Source of the DNA: a virus
IMG/VR virus record: IMGVR_UViG_3300033153_001688
Location: 1 to 25,513 of that record
Strand: one strand, 5' to 3'
Length of the DNA: 25,513 nt
Position 1 is the stretch's first letter. Each line of letters begins with the position of its first letter. The notes under the pieces were generated by a model. That model made no database searches. It was not told the DNA's origin and saw nothing but the letters and a program-made list of their open reading frames with translations. The position numbers and the translations under genes were made by a program. This document shows, piece after piece, positions 1 through 6,177 of this stretch.

Positions 1-1
1 A

Positions 2-217
2 GCAAAACCAATACCACTAACAGAAGAATGGCTTATAAAGTTTGGGTTTAAAAGGATTAACGGTTATGGTTATAGAAAGCCAAATTTCAAAGGTTCAATT
101 TGGAGTAATCCAGCAACATGGAAGTATAATGATTTCATGGTTGAGGTTAAACACGTCCATCAACTCCAAAACCTTTACTTTGCATTAACAGGAGAAGAAC
201 TAACAATAAAAGAATAA
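2..217 (+). CDS. Conserved hypothetical protein, C-terminal part (5' end outside window)
   Basis: The frame is open from the first bases and stops with TAA at 215-217, giving the last 71 residues of a protein whose start lies upstream. It begins around PLTEEWLIKFGF and ends with VHQLQNLYFALTGEEL. I recognise that C-terminal signature from many short hypothetical proteins of Bacteroidota genomes and their phages, but no function is known to me. No membrane segment or catalytic motif is visible. It is followed directly by the promoter of the terminase operon, so it probably closes an upstream transcription unit. The reading frame is certain; the family match is from memory and not searched. Confidence 0.8.
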   Translation, partial: AKPIPLTEEWLIKFGFKRINGYGYRKPNFKGSIWSNPATWKYNDFMVEVKHVHQLQNLYFALTGEELTIKE

Positions 218-228
218 ATAATTATTTG

Positions 229-238
229 TATATTTGTA
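229..238 (+). promoter_or_regulatory. Putative Bacteroidota-type promoter (-7 box TATATTTGTA)
   Basis: TATATTTG matches the TAnnTTTG -7 element used by the primary sigma factor of Bacteroidota. It lies in the gap between two genes, 26 bases before the ATG at 264. No convincing -33 TTTG box is seen at the expected distance. Transcription should start near 240-243. The same 10-mer recurs in four other gene-start regions of this window (2002, 3671, 17401, 20161). Confidence 0.65.
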
Positions 239-264
239 GTCTACTAATAGATAAAAATAGACTA
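237..264 (+). repeat. Inverted repeat at the mRNA 5' end, abutting the start codon
   Basis: TAGTCTA (237-243) and TAGACTA (258-264) are perfect 7-base reverse complements separated by 14 bases. The 3' arm includes the A of the ATG at 264. If transcription starts near 240, part of the 5' arm may sit at the very end of the RNA. The hairpin could protect the 5' end or restrict access to the start codon. The repeat is seen directly; its function is inferred. Confidence 0.45.
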
Positions 265-521
265 TGGCAAATTCAGACGGTAGTAAAAGTGGGGGTAGAA
301 CAAAGGGAACACCTAATAAAGTAGACTCTGCTACTAAGCAGTTTTTAAAAGACATTATAGAGAATAATCAGGATAAGATCAAAAAAGAACTAGCCACACT
401 TAAAGGTAAGCCCTTTTTAGACGCTATGTTTAGCTTTATGGAGTATGTTCAACCCAAATTAAACAGAACAGAGATAAAAGGAGAGGTTGATAATAACTTA
501 AATATCACTATAGGAGAATAG
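264..521 (+). CDS. Candidate terminase small subunit
   Basis: This 85-residue, lysine-rich protein opens with a GGRTKGTPNK motif (residues 10-19) followed by a predicted helical region. GGR-KGTPNK-type N-termini are common in small proteins encoded next to large terminases and are thought to contact DNA. The gene lies immediately upstream of an unmistakable large terminase subunit with a 58-base gap, the canonical position for the small subunit that recognises the packaging site. It is shorter than classical small terminases (about 140-180 aa) and no clear helix-turn-helix is visible, so assignment rests mainly on position and the N-terminal motif. It is the first gene after a promoter. A 5-base inverted repeat (GGAGA 513-517, TCTCC 525-529) spans its stop codon. 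Confidence 0.55.
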   Translation: MANSDGSKSGGRTKGTPNKVDSATKQFLKDIIENNQDKIKKELATLKGKPFLDAMFSFMEYVQPKLNRTEIKGEVDNNLNITIGE

Positions 522-579
522 TTGTCTCCACCGTGTGTAACATCCTAATAAACCCTTTATAAACATTGAGAAGTTAAAA

Positions 580-1920
580 ATGGACATAACCTTTAAAAAG
601 AGCCTATTTTCAGATAAATTTTATGCTCTTTTAAGTTGTACTTTAAGATATATTCTTTTATGGGGTGGAAGAGATAGTGGAAAGAGTTATTTTGCAGCTC
701 AAAAACTCATTATAGAGTGTTTAAGACTTCCTTACTTTAGATGTATAATGGTTAAAAAGACCTATGAAAGCATTAAAGACAGTCAATTTCAAACGATTAA
801 AGATATAATATACGAATGGAACTTAGATCATCTATTTAGATTCAGTAAAAGCCCATTAGAGATAGAATGTAAGATAAACGGTAATAAGTTTATAGCTAGA
901 GGGTGTGATAAGCCCGAAAAACTTAAATCTATTAAAGATCCTAGCCACGTATGGTATGAAGAAGGGAATCAATTATCTTATGAGGACTTTATTACAATAA
1001 CATCAACAGTAAGAAGTACACAAGCAGAATACTTACAGGAGATATTTAGCTTTAACCCTGAACATCCTGGAGAGTTGGATGACTTTTGGATATATAAGCA
1101 CTTTTTCTCTAAGAATAAGAATGAGAAATCATTTGAAAGTTCTATAAGTTTAGAATTAGAAGGTGAGATTGTGGAGATACCGTATATTGTAGTACACTCA
1201 ACTTATAAAGATAATACATATTGCCCTCCTGAGCGTAAAGTTGTATTAGAAGGGCTTAAATTAACTAATCCTTACTACTATTCTGTATTTACTGAGGGTG
1301 AATGGGGTGTTAAAGAAGTAGAATCTCCATATATAACGGCTTTTGATGAATCTAAGCATATAAGCGAAGATGCTATATTTGTAGAAAACAGACCATTTGT
1401 AATGAGTTTTGATTTCAATGTTGATAATACTACTGTTTTATTTAGTCATATAGGGAATGATTACATACATTTCTTTGATGAAATGACTGCAAAGGATTTA
1501 CCTAGTTTACTAGAGATGATTAAGTTTAAATATGGTAGATGGTTGCCTATTTGTAAGGTTACTGGAGATAGAAGTGGACAGAATAGAACTCATTTAATTG
1601 GAGATGCTATGAATAGTTATAGAATGATTAGAAATAGTCTAAAGTTAACTATGAGACAGTTGAATATTATTGTTAATCCATCACATAAAGAGAATAGACT
1701 TACTTGTAATACTATTTTAGCGTTTCATCCTAATGTTTATTTTAATCCTAGATGTAAATTAACTATCTTTGATCTCAAGTATGTAGAATGTGACCAAGAA
1801 CAGAGAATAATTAAGAAGGATCGAGCAGTAGCTAATCAAAAAGGGGATTTCTTAGACGACTTTAGATATACATTGAACACGTATAAAAAGAAATGGATTA
1901 AAAACTATAGACCTAAGTAA
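580..1920 (+). CDS. terL: Terminase large subunit (packaging ATPase/nuclease)
   Basis: This 446-residue protein is the motor that translocates phage DNA into the prohead and cuts the concatemer. The N-terminal ATPase domain has a Walker A loop GGRDSGKS at residues 29-36, after a hydrophobic strand (YILLW). A Walker B-like strand VWYEEG lies at 124-129, where the Glu pair supplies metal binding and the catalytic base. The C-terminal RNase H-like nuclease shows its acidic residues at D278 (SFDFN), D330 (KVTGDRSG) and D426/D427 (GDFLDDFRY). The length is normal for the Terminase_3/PBSX-type family. It follows the candidate small subunit, and its TAA overlaps the ATG of the next short ORF (TAATG). 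The gene looks intact. Confidence 0.96.
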   Translation: MDITFKKSLFSDKFYALLSCTLRYILLWGGRDSGKSYFAAQKLIIECLRLPYFRCIMVKKTYESIKDSQFQTIKDIIYEWNLDHLFRFSKSPLEIECKINGNKFIARGCDKPEKLKSIKDPSHVWYEEGNQLSYEDFITITSTVRSTQAEYLQEIFSFNPEHPGELDDFWIYKHFFSKNKNEKSFESSISLELEGEIVEIPYIVVHSTYKDNTYCPPERKVVLEGLKLTNPYYYSVFTEGEWGVKEVESPYITAFDESKHISEDAIFVENRPFVMSFDFNVDNTTVLFSHIGNDYIHFFDEMTAKDLPSLLEMIKFKYGRWLPICKVTGDRSGQNRTHLIGDAMNSYRMIRNSLKLTMRQLNIIVNPSHKENRLTCNTILAFHPNVYFNPRCKLTIFDLKYVECDQEQRIIKKDRAVANQKGDFLDDFRYTLNTYKKKWIKNYRPK

Positions 1921-2018
1921 TGCTAGAAGAAAAAGAATATAACCAAAATCACAATAAGATTATGAGAATATCAAAAGCAATACACTTAATAAATAAATTA
2001 TTATATTTGTACCTATGA
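1920..2018 (+). CDS. Short coupled ORF, 32 aa, unknown
   Basis: The ATG at 1920 shares its A with the TAA stop of the large terminase, and its TGA (2016-2018) overlaps the ATG at 2015 of the next gene. Overlaps on both sides suggest a translated ORF rather than spacer. The product is a 32-residue peptide starting MLEEKEYNQNH and ending in a hydrophobic stretch (INKLLYLYL). I do not recognise it. An internal ATG at 1962 in the same frame gives an 18-residue alternative. Its 3' part contains the promoter-like 10-mer at 2002-2011, so it could exist mainly to couple terminase translation to the next gene. Confidence 0.45.
   Translation: MLEEKEYNQNHNKIMRISKAIHLINKLLYLYL
2002..2011 (+). promoter_or_regulatory. 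Putative promoter 3 bases before a start codon
   Basis: TATATTTGTA matches the TAnnTTTG -7 box. Its G (2009) is only 5 bases from the ATG at 2015, so a transcript from here would begin almost at the start codon and be leaderless or nearly so. It also lies inside the short ORF 1920-2018. The match is seen directly; activity is inferred. Confidence 0.5.
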
Positions 2019-2377
2019 ACTGCGATAATTTTGTAAAAACTAAAAAGGTTGGTAAGTGTGGAGCTAAAATATGGCTTGGTACTGCAACAACTACAGGAAC
2101 AGAACAACTATTAGTAACTTATTTCATCAATGGAGATGAAGTATCCGTATTATCAACACCTATTATAGAGGGTAACGATGTATTCTTAGACCTTACAGAC
2201 CCTTATATTGATTATTATAGCCAATACTACACTTATTACATTAGTCTAACAGATGCTAATGCTTATTATAGCGATGGTATAGCTATTGATAATGATGGAT
2301 TAAGAGATGGGTTTATAGTAACCTTTGGAAATGTGTCTAATACTCACGATAGATTAGTTGTTACTGAGGACTGCTAA
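2015..2377 (+). CDS. Hypothetical protein, possible virion component (120 aa)
   Basis: This 120-residue protein appears beta-rich and acidic. It has Cys at residues 3 and 15 near the N-terminus and ends in Cys (TEDC), a feature shared with the two large tail proteins downstream. A repeated aromatic stretch (YYSQYYTYY) lies in the middle. No catalytic motif, signal peptide or membrane segment is visible. I do not recognise the family. It has its own promoter-like box immediately upstream and starts the block of small genes leading to the tape measure, so a tail or head-tail structural role is plausible but unproven. There is no other Met in the protein, which supports the ATG at 2015 as the start. 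Confidence 0.6.
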   Translation: MNCDNFVKTKKVGKCGAKIWLGTATTTGTEQLLVTYFINGDEVSVLSTPIIEGNDVFLDLTDPYIDYYSQYYTYYISLTDANAYYSDGIAIDNDGLRDGFIVTFGNVSNTHDRLVVTEDC

Positions 2378-2387
2378 AACAAAAGAT

Positions 2388-2555
2388 ATGATTATATATG
2401 AGGAAAAATTAAAAGAAGATGACTCTCTTATAATAATAAAATCAACAGATATTAGTGGAGATATAGATTATAGGGTTTATTATAAACCTAGATGGGAAAT
2501 ACCAATATATCCATTTATGAGAGATAATATTAACTGTTACGCTTTAGCACAATGA
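2388..2555 (+). CDS. Hypothetical protein (55 aa)
   Basis: I place the start at the ATG at 2388, 10 bases after the previous stop, rather than at an in-frame TTG at 2358 that would lie inside the upstream gene. The 55-residue product begins MIIYEEKLKEDD and contains YRVYYKPRWEIPIYPF, suggesting a small mixed alpha/beta protein. No family is recognised. Its TGA overlaps the ATG of the next gene (ATGA at 2552-2555), so the two are probably translationally coupled. Confidence 0.55.
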   Translation: MIIYEEKLKEDDSLIIIKSTDISGDIDYRVYYKPRWEIPIYPFMRDNINCYALAQ

Positions 2556-2875
2556 TAGACATCTTAATACTTATTTTAATCAACTCAGCCGTATGCTTTG
2601 GATTTTGGAACGCTTGTTTGTATGTTAAGTTAGATGAACTTAATGGTTTAGAAGAACAAAAGGGTGCTTTATGGTTTATAGAGAAATACTCTAATGGTAA
2701 ATGGTTTTATAAGCCTTTATGCGGATGTTTACCTTGTATGGCTAGTTTACACTCAATATATCCTTATTGGACTTATATGTTGTTTACAGATAACTTAACT
2801 ATAGGAGCTTTAATATTTTACCCTGTATATGTATTAGCATTATCAGGATTTAACTACTTAATAGATAGAATATGA
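2552..2875 (+). CDS. Small membrane protein with CGCLPC motif (107 aa)
   Basis: The 107-residue product starts with a hydrophobic segment (MIDILILILINSAVCFGFW) and has two further hydrophobic stretches toward the C-terminus (YWTYMLF and ALIFYPVYVLALSGFNYLI), so it is predicted to be an inner membrane protein with about three spans. Between them lies KPLCGCLPCMASLHS, a cysteine cluster. I recall comparable CGCLPCMAS proteins from other Bacteroidota phages, always uncharacterised. It overlaps both neighbours by ATGA, in a run of small genes before the tail chaperone. A membrane protein in the middle of tail genes might take part in lysis or superinfection control, but nothing in the sequence decides this. 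Confidence 0.65.
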   Translation: MIDILILILINSAVCFGFWNACLYVKLDELNGLEEQKGALWFIEKYSNGKWFYKPLCGCLPCMASLHSIYPYWTYMLFTDNLTIGALIFYPVYVLALSGFNYLIDRI

Positions 2876-2949
2876 TTTGTTGGTGGGTATTTCTAGCGGT
2901 ATGCTTCTTTTTTTTAGCGTGTACTATACATCAATCTAAAGAGGAATGA
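2872..2949 (+). CDS. 25-aa hydrophobic microprotein with possible lipobox
   Basis: The ATG at 2872 overlaps the upstream TGA (2873-2875), and its own TGA (2947-2949) overlaps the ATG at 2946, so ATGA junctions exist at both ends. The 25-residue peptide MICWWVFLAVCFFFLACTIH... is a single hydrophobic helix with FLAC that could act as a lipobox, followed by a short polar tail ending KEE. It may be a single-span peptide or a very small lipoprotein. The double overlap is the main evidence that it is real. An outer-membrane spanin-like role is conceivable, but the tail after the Cys is only about nine residues, too short for a normal spanin. Confidence 0.5.
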   Translation: MICWWVFLAVCFFFLACTIHQSKEE

Positions 2950-3569
2950 AACATATATATAATACATACTATTGGCTATTATTCAAGATTAAAGACCCTA
3001 AGAAGGTAATAAGACATCCTAGATTTGATAAGCCTATTAAATATGGATTTACTACTGGAGGAAAACACTACTATAGACTTACTAATGACTATGATATTTA
3101 TGAGAATAGGTTTAGATACTTAAAAACATTCTATCAAGAGGTACAAAATAAGCTAACATCTAATGATATTAATGAGTTTTGTCAAGCGGCTAAGAACTAT
3201 ATTAATGATGGTAAACATATACAAGCAGGGGAGTTATTGAGTGAGATGGAATATAGGAGTACTTGGTTATTTGAGCCTACAAGCCTATATAAATATGCTA
3301 GTGTTATCTATTTTGATCTCCAGGAGGATATAAGAGACTATGATATGACTTATTGCCATAAAAAGATAGAGTTTTGGTCTAAAAAAAAAGAATTGTTGAG
3401 AATGCTATTAAAGGAGTTAATGGAGAATGTGGAAAACTTATTGAGTTTATCCAAAGAAGATTTCACGGACTATATCTCGGCTCTCCAAAAAAGCAAAGAC
3501 AAACAACAGAAATTAATGTCCGATTCAGGGCTATGCAACAACAACAAATCGACAGAGCTAACGATTTAA
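2946..3569 (+). CDS. Putative tail assembly chaperone, unshifted product (207 aa)
   Basis: This 207-residue, charged and mostly helical protein ends 160 bases before the tape measure gene, where long-tailed phages encode the G/GT-type tail assembly chaperones that coat the tape measure before tube polymerisation. I do not recognise the sequence family, so the call rests on position and the frameshift architecture. At 3381-3389 the gene reads three AAA codons (a run of nine A, residues 146-148). The -1 frame is blocked by TAA at 3380-3382 but is open from 3383 to 3670, so a -1 slip would give a longer fusion. After the A9 run the unshifted product has a 59-residue C-terminal tail. ATGA overlap with the upstream microprotein supports the start. 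Confidence 0.55.
   Translation: MKHIYNTYYWLLFKIKDPKKVIRHPRFDKPIKYGFTTGGKHYYRLTNDYDIYENRFRYLKTFYQEVQNKLTSNDINEFCQAAKNYINDGKHIQAGELLSEMEYRSTWLFEPTSLYKYASVIYFDLQEDIRDYDMTYCHKKIEFWSKKKELLRMLLKELMENVENLLSLSKEDFTDYISALQKSKDKQQKLMSDSGLCNNNKSTELTI
3381..3389 (+). promoter_or_regulatory. Candidate -1 slippery site (A9)
   Basis: Nine consecutive A bases are read in the zero frame as AAA-AAA-AAA before GAA. Tandem Lys-tRNAs can re-pair perfectly after a -1 slip, and such runs can also cause polymerase slippage. The -1 frame opens exactly here, after its stop at 3380-3382. An AU-rich stem with one G-U pair (3405-3411 with 3417-3423, loop AGGAG) follows 15 bases downstream; this is farther and weaker than typical stimulatory structures. 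Confidence 0.6.
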
Positions 3570-3670
3570 AAATAGTTGGAGGAGATATAATCAAGTTAAA
3601 AGAGCTTAAAGATTTAACAGTATATGAATATCACGAATATTTAGAGTACTTACAATCAAAAAATAATTAG
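3383..3670 (+). CDS. -1 frame extension of the tail chaperone (GT-like)
   Basis: From 3383 to TAG at 3668-3670 the -1 frame is open for 95 codons without a stop, overlapping the zero frame for 187 bases and continuing 101 bases past its stop. Joined to the first 148 residues of the 2946 gene it would give a fusion of about 241 residues. The extension reads ...RIVENAIKGVNGECGK... and ends LEYLQSKNN. In AT-rich DNA such a long stop-free frame beginning at the A9 run is unlikely to be chance. Alternatively only the end is translated, from the ATG at 3533, as a separate 45-residue protein (MQQQQIDRAND...). Both readings fit the tail assembly chaperone arrangement before a tape measure. Confidence 0.55.
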   Translation, partial: KKRIVENAIKGVNGECGKLIEFIQRRFHGLYLGSPKKQRQTTEINVRFRAMQQQQIDRANDLKIVGGDIIKLKELKDLTVYEYHEYLEYLQSKNN

Positions 3671-3680
3671 TATATTTGTA
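3671..3680 (+). promoter_or_regulatory. Putative promoter of the tape measure operon
   Basis: TATATTTGTA begins directly after the stop codon at 3668-3670 and matches the TAnnTTTG -7 box. The predicted transcript has a leader of about 45 bases before the ATG at 3730, containing a small hairpin. A clear -33 box is not seen. Confidence 0.6.
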
Positions 3681-3692
3681 ACTAATTACCCG

Positions 3693-3706
3693 AAGGAAGT
3701 TCCCTT
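3693..3706 (+). promoter_or_regulatory. Leader hairpin, member of recurring AGG...CCT family
   Basis: AAGG (3693-3696) and CCTT (3703-3706) form a 4-base stem around the six-base loop AAGTTC, followed by AAAA. The same design, a 4-base stem of AGG/CCT type, a six-base loop starting AA, and then an A-rich stretch, is found in the leaders at 20181 and 20616, with a variant at 21530. Confidence 0.4.
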
Positions 3707-3729
3707 AAAAGAGCCATAAAAAACCTATT

Positions 3730-6177
3730 ATGGCAGAAGTTAAAGATGTAACCATACGTATTAACGTAGATGATGGAGACGTTAAAAACACTAAAAAAGA
3801 CTTTGATAGTCTAAATAAATCCGTTACAGACGGCTCTAAGCAAATGACAGGCTCATTAAATACAATGAGTGGTTCTTTGTTAAAGGTAGGGGCTGCTCTA
3901 GGTGGTGCTTTTGCTTTTAAAGCAGTTATTGGAGATGCAGTTAAAAGGATAAGAGAGTTTGATCAGTCAATGGCTAATCTAGGAGCTATTACAGGTAAGA
4001 CGGGTAAAGAATTAGAGGAGTTTCAGAAAGGAGTATTACAAGTAAGTAAAAATACGGGCAAAGGTGCTGCTGATGTAGCAAAAGCCTTTCAAATAGTAGG
4101 CTCTGCAACTCCTGAGTTATTAAAGAGTGCTGAGGCATTAGGAGCAGTAACAGAACAGGCTATTATATTATCTAAAGCAGGAGGATTAGAAGTACCTGAA
4201 GCAGCGGATGCCCTGACTAAGGCGATGAATCAGTTTGGAGCAAGTGCTGAAGATGCGGCTTTATTTACAGATATATTAGCTACCTCTCAACAAAAAGGAA
4301 CAGCTACAATAGCTCAATTAAGCGAATCATTAAAGAATGTAGGGGCAGTAGCAAATGCTGCTGGATTAAGTTTTGAGGAAACAAACGTAGCATTACAATC
4401 ATTAGCAAAAGGCGGCTTAACTGGAGCAGAAGCAGGAACGGGACTAAGAGGTGTTTTAACTAAATTATCTGCTCAAGCGGATAGTAGTATTAACCCATCA
4501 ATGACTTCGTTAACAGATGTTATAGAAAACTTATCTAAAAAGAATCTTGATCTAAAAAGTGCTACAGAATTAGTAGGATTAGAATCTGCTAAGACATTAT
4601 TAACATTAACATCACAAAAAGATGTAATAAATACATTAACAGGAGAATTAAATGAGGTTGGAAATGCTTCAGAACAAGCAGCTCAAAGATTTGAGACTAT
4701 AGACGGTCAACTAGAGAAGTTGGATAGCTCTTATGAAAGGTTTATATTAAGCCTAGAGGATGGTGATGGTGTTATATCACAAGTAGGATCCAGTTTAATA
4801 GGCACATTTGATGATTTACTAAACAGCTTTACAGAGTTAAATAACTTTGACTTTAACTCATTATTTGGAGCAGAATCATTTGTTGCTGCTGATAAGGCTG
4901 CTTTTGATTTGTCAGCTACTATGTTTGATTTAATTGGTACTTGGACTGTTGGCGCTGATAAAATGGGAGATAGTATTAGGCAAATGGGTGAAGAGGCTAC
5001 CAAGTCCACAACTTCTGTTGATGAGTCATTTTCTAGGTTATCATCTTCAATGTTGGCTAATAAAGATACAGCCCAAACTATAGTTAATACATATATCAAG
5101 TTAGGATTTAGTGCTAATGAGGCTAGAGATAAATATATTGATTTAGTTAAGGCACAAACAAAATCTACAGAGGCTACAATGGGTAATACAGAAGCCTTAG
5201 AAGAAGATACTCAGGCAACAAATGATAATACTAAGTCTAAAGAAAAACAATTAGACTTCTTTGATAAATTAGCATTAAAAATAAAAGAAACTAAAGAAGC
5301 TATTGAAAAAGAGGATATACTAGGTACTATATTCGATGATAGTTTTGATGAAGAAGAAGACCCTGCATTCTTAAAGGCGGTTGGATTAGATGATGAGGGA
5401 TTAGAAAAAATGAAAGAGGGTCAAGAGAAAAAGAGAGAGTTAGTAGCTGAGAACGCTTCATTAGAATTAGAAGAAGATTTACTAAGACAAGAGGCACAAT
5501 TAGAGCAAGACCAGTTATTTGCACAAGCGAAACAAGATATAAACGAACAATTAGGGTTTAGTGCATTAGCATTAGCAGGAGCTATAGCTTCAGCAGCAGG
5601 AGATAGTCAAGCAGCACAAGCAGCAGCTTTAGCATTTGATAAGATTGCAGCTATAGCAAGTATTATTATTAATACACAAAGAGCAAACGCTTTAATATCA
5701 GCTACAATACCAGCTCCTGCGAGTTTACCATTAATAGCTAAGAACAATATATCAGGAGCTTTAGGTGTTGCTACAGTTGTCGCTACTGCAATACCACAAG
5801 CAAAGGCAATAACAGAGTCTAAAAAGTTAAAAGATGGAGAGATTAGAATACAAGGACCAGGAACTACAACAAGTGACTCAATACCTGCTATGTTATCAAG
5901 GGAGGAAAGTGTTATTAATGCGAAAAGTTCAATAAAGCACGAAGGGGCATTAAAAGCTATTAATGATGATAGGTTTGATGATTACTTAAATAAAGTATTG
6001 ATTAAGCAGCTCTATATGGGTAAGGTTAAAGAGAATAAAGCATCTAAAAAGGCACTACAAAATAGTATAAACTTTCCTAAAGCCTTTAGAATGTCTAATG
6101 CTAAAGAAATTAGTAAGGATATAGCAAAAGTAATGGATGAGCATAACTTCTTAAACCAAAATGGAAAATGGGAGTAA
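3730..6177 (+). CDS. Tail tape measure protein
   Basis: This 815-residue protein sets tail length and is ejected with the DNA. Residues about 70-325 match the TP901-type tape measure core: helical, Ala/Gly-rich, with the recognisable stretch TIAQLSESLKNVGAVANAAG (193-212) and GLTGAEAGTGLRGVL (229-243). A charged coiled-coil region follows (about 500-610), then an Ala-rich hydrophobic segment (about 610-690). The C-terminal motif GPGTTTSDSIPAMLSREE near residue 708 is typical of Bacteroidota phage tape measures. At roughly 1.5 angstrom per residue the length suggests a tail of about 120 nm, consistent with a siphovirus. The chaperone-like gene lies upstream, and it overlaps the next tail gene by 10 bases. 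Confidence 0.93.
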   Translation: MAEVKDVTIRINVDDGDVKNTKKDFDSLNKSVTDGSKQMTGSLNTMSGSLLKVGAALGGAFAFKAVIGDAVKRIREFDQSMANLGAITGKTGKELEEFQKGVLQVSKNTGKGAADVAKAFQIVGSATPELLKSAEALGAVTEQAIILSKAGGLEVPEAADALTKAMNQFGASAEDAALFTDILATSQQKGTATIAQLSESLKNVGAVANAAGLSFEETNVALQSLAKGGLTGAEAGTGLRGVLTKLSAQADSSINPSMTSLTDVIENLSKKNLDLKSATELVGLESAKTLLTLTSQKDVINTLTGELNEVGNASEQAAQRFETIDGQLEKLDSSYERFILSLEDGDGVISQVGSSLIGTFDDLLNSFTELNNFDFNSLFGAESFVAADKAAFDLSATMFDLIGTWTVGADKMGDSIRQMGEEATKSTTSVDESFSRLSSSMLANKDTAQTIVNTYIKLGFSANEARDKYIDLVKAQTKSTEATMGNTEALEEDTQATNDNTKSKEKQLDFFDKLALKIKETKEAIEKEDILGTIFDDSFDEEEDPAFLKAVGLDDEGLEKMKEGQEKKRELVAENASLELEEDLLRQEAQLEQDQLFAQAKQDINEQLGFSALALAGAIASAAGDSQAAQAAALAFDKIAAIASIIINTQRANALISATIPAPASLPLIAKNNISGALGVATVVATAIPQAKAITESKKLKDGEIRIQGPGTTTSDSIPAMLSREESVINAKSSIKHEGALKAINDDRFDDYLNKVLIKQLYMGKVKENKASKKALQNSINFPKAFRMSNAKEISKDIAKVMDEHNFLNQNGKWE

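Noticed and set aside
1374-1383. TATATTTGTA inside the large terminase gene
   Set aside because: The bases encode Ile-Phe-Val in frame and no gene starts nearby, so it is probably a coding coincidence. The same applies to 13310-13319 in the RNA-ligase-like gene.
2358-2387. TTG start for the 55-residue protein at 2388
   Set aside because: It would add ten residues inside the upstream gene with no overlap logic; the ATG at 2388 is ten bases after the stop and fits better. The same reasoning rejects TTG 8696 and GTG 10530 in favour of ATG 8705 and 10539.
4731-5099. Open frame of 122 codons on the minus strand inside the tape measure gene
   Set aside because: It is antisense to a well-supported gene. 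Its leucine- and serine-rich composition reflects the complement of the AT-rich coding pattern, and no neighbour lies on the minus strand.
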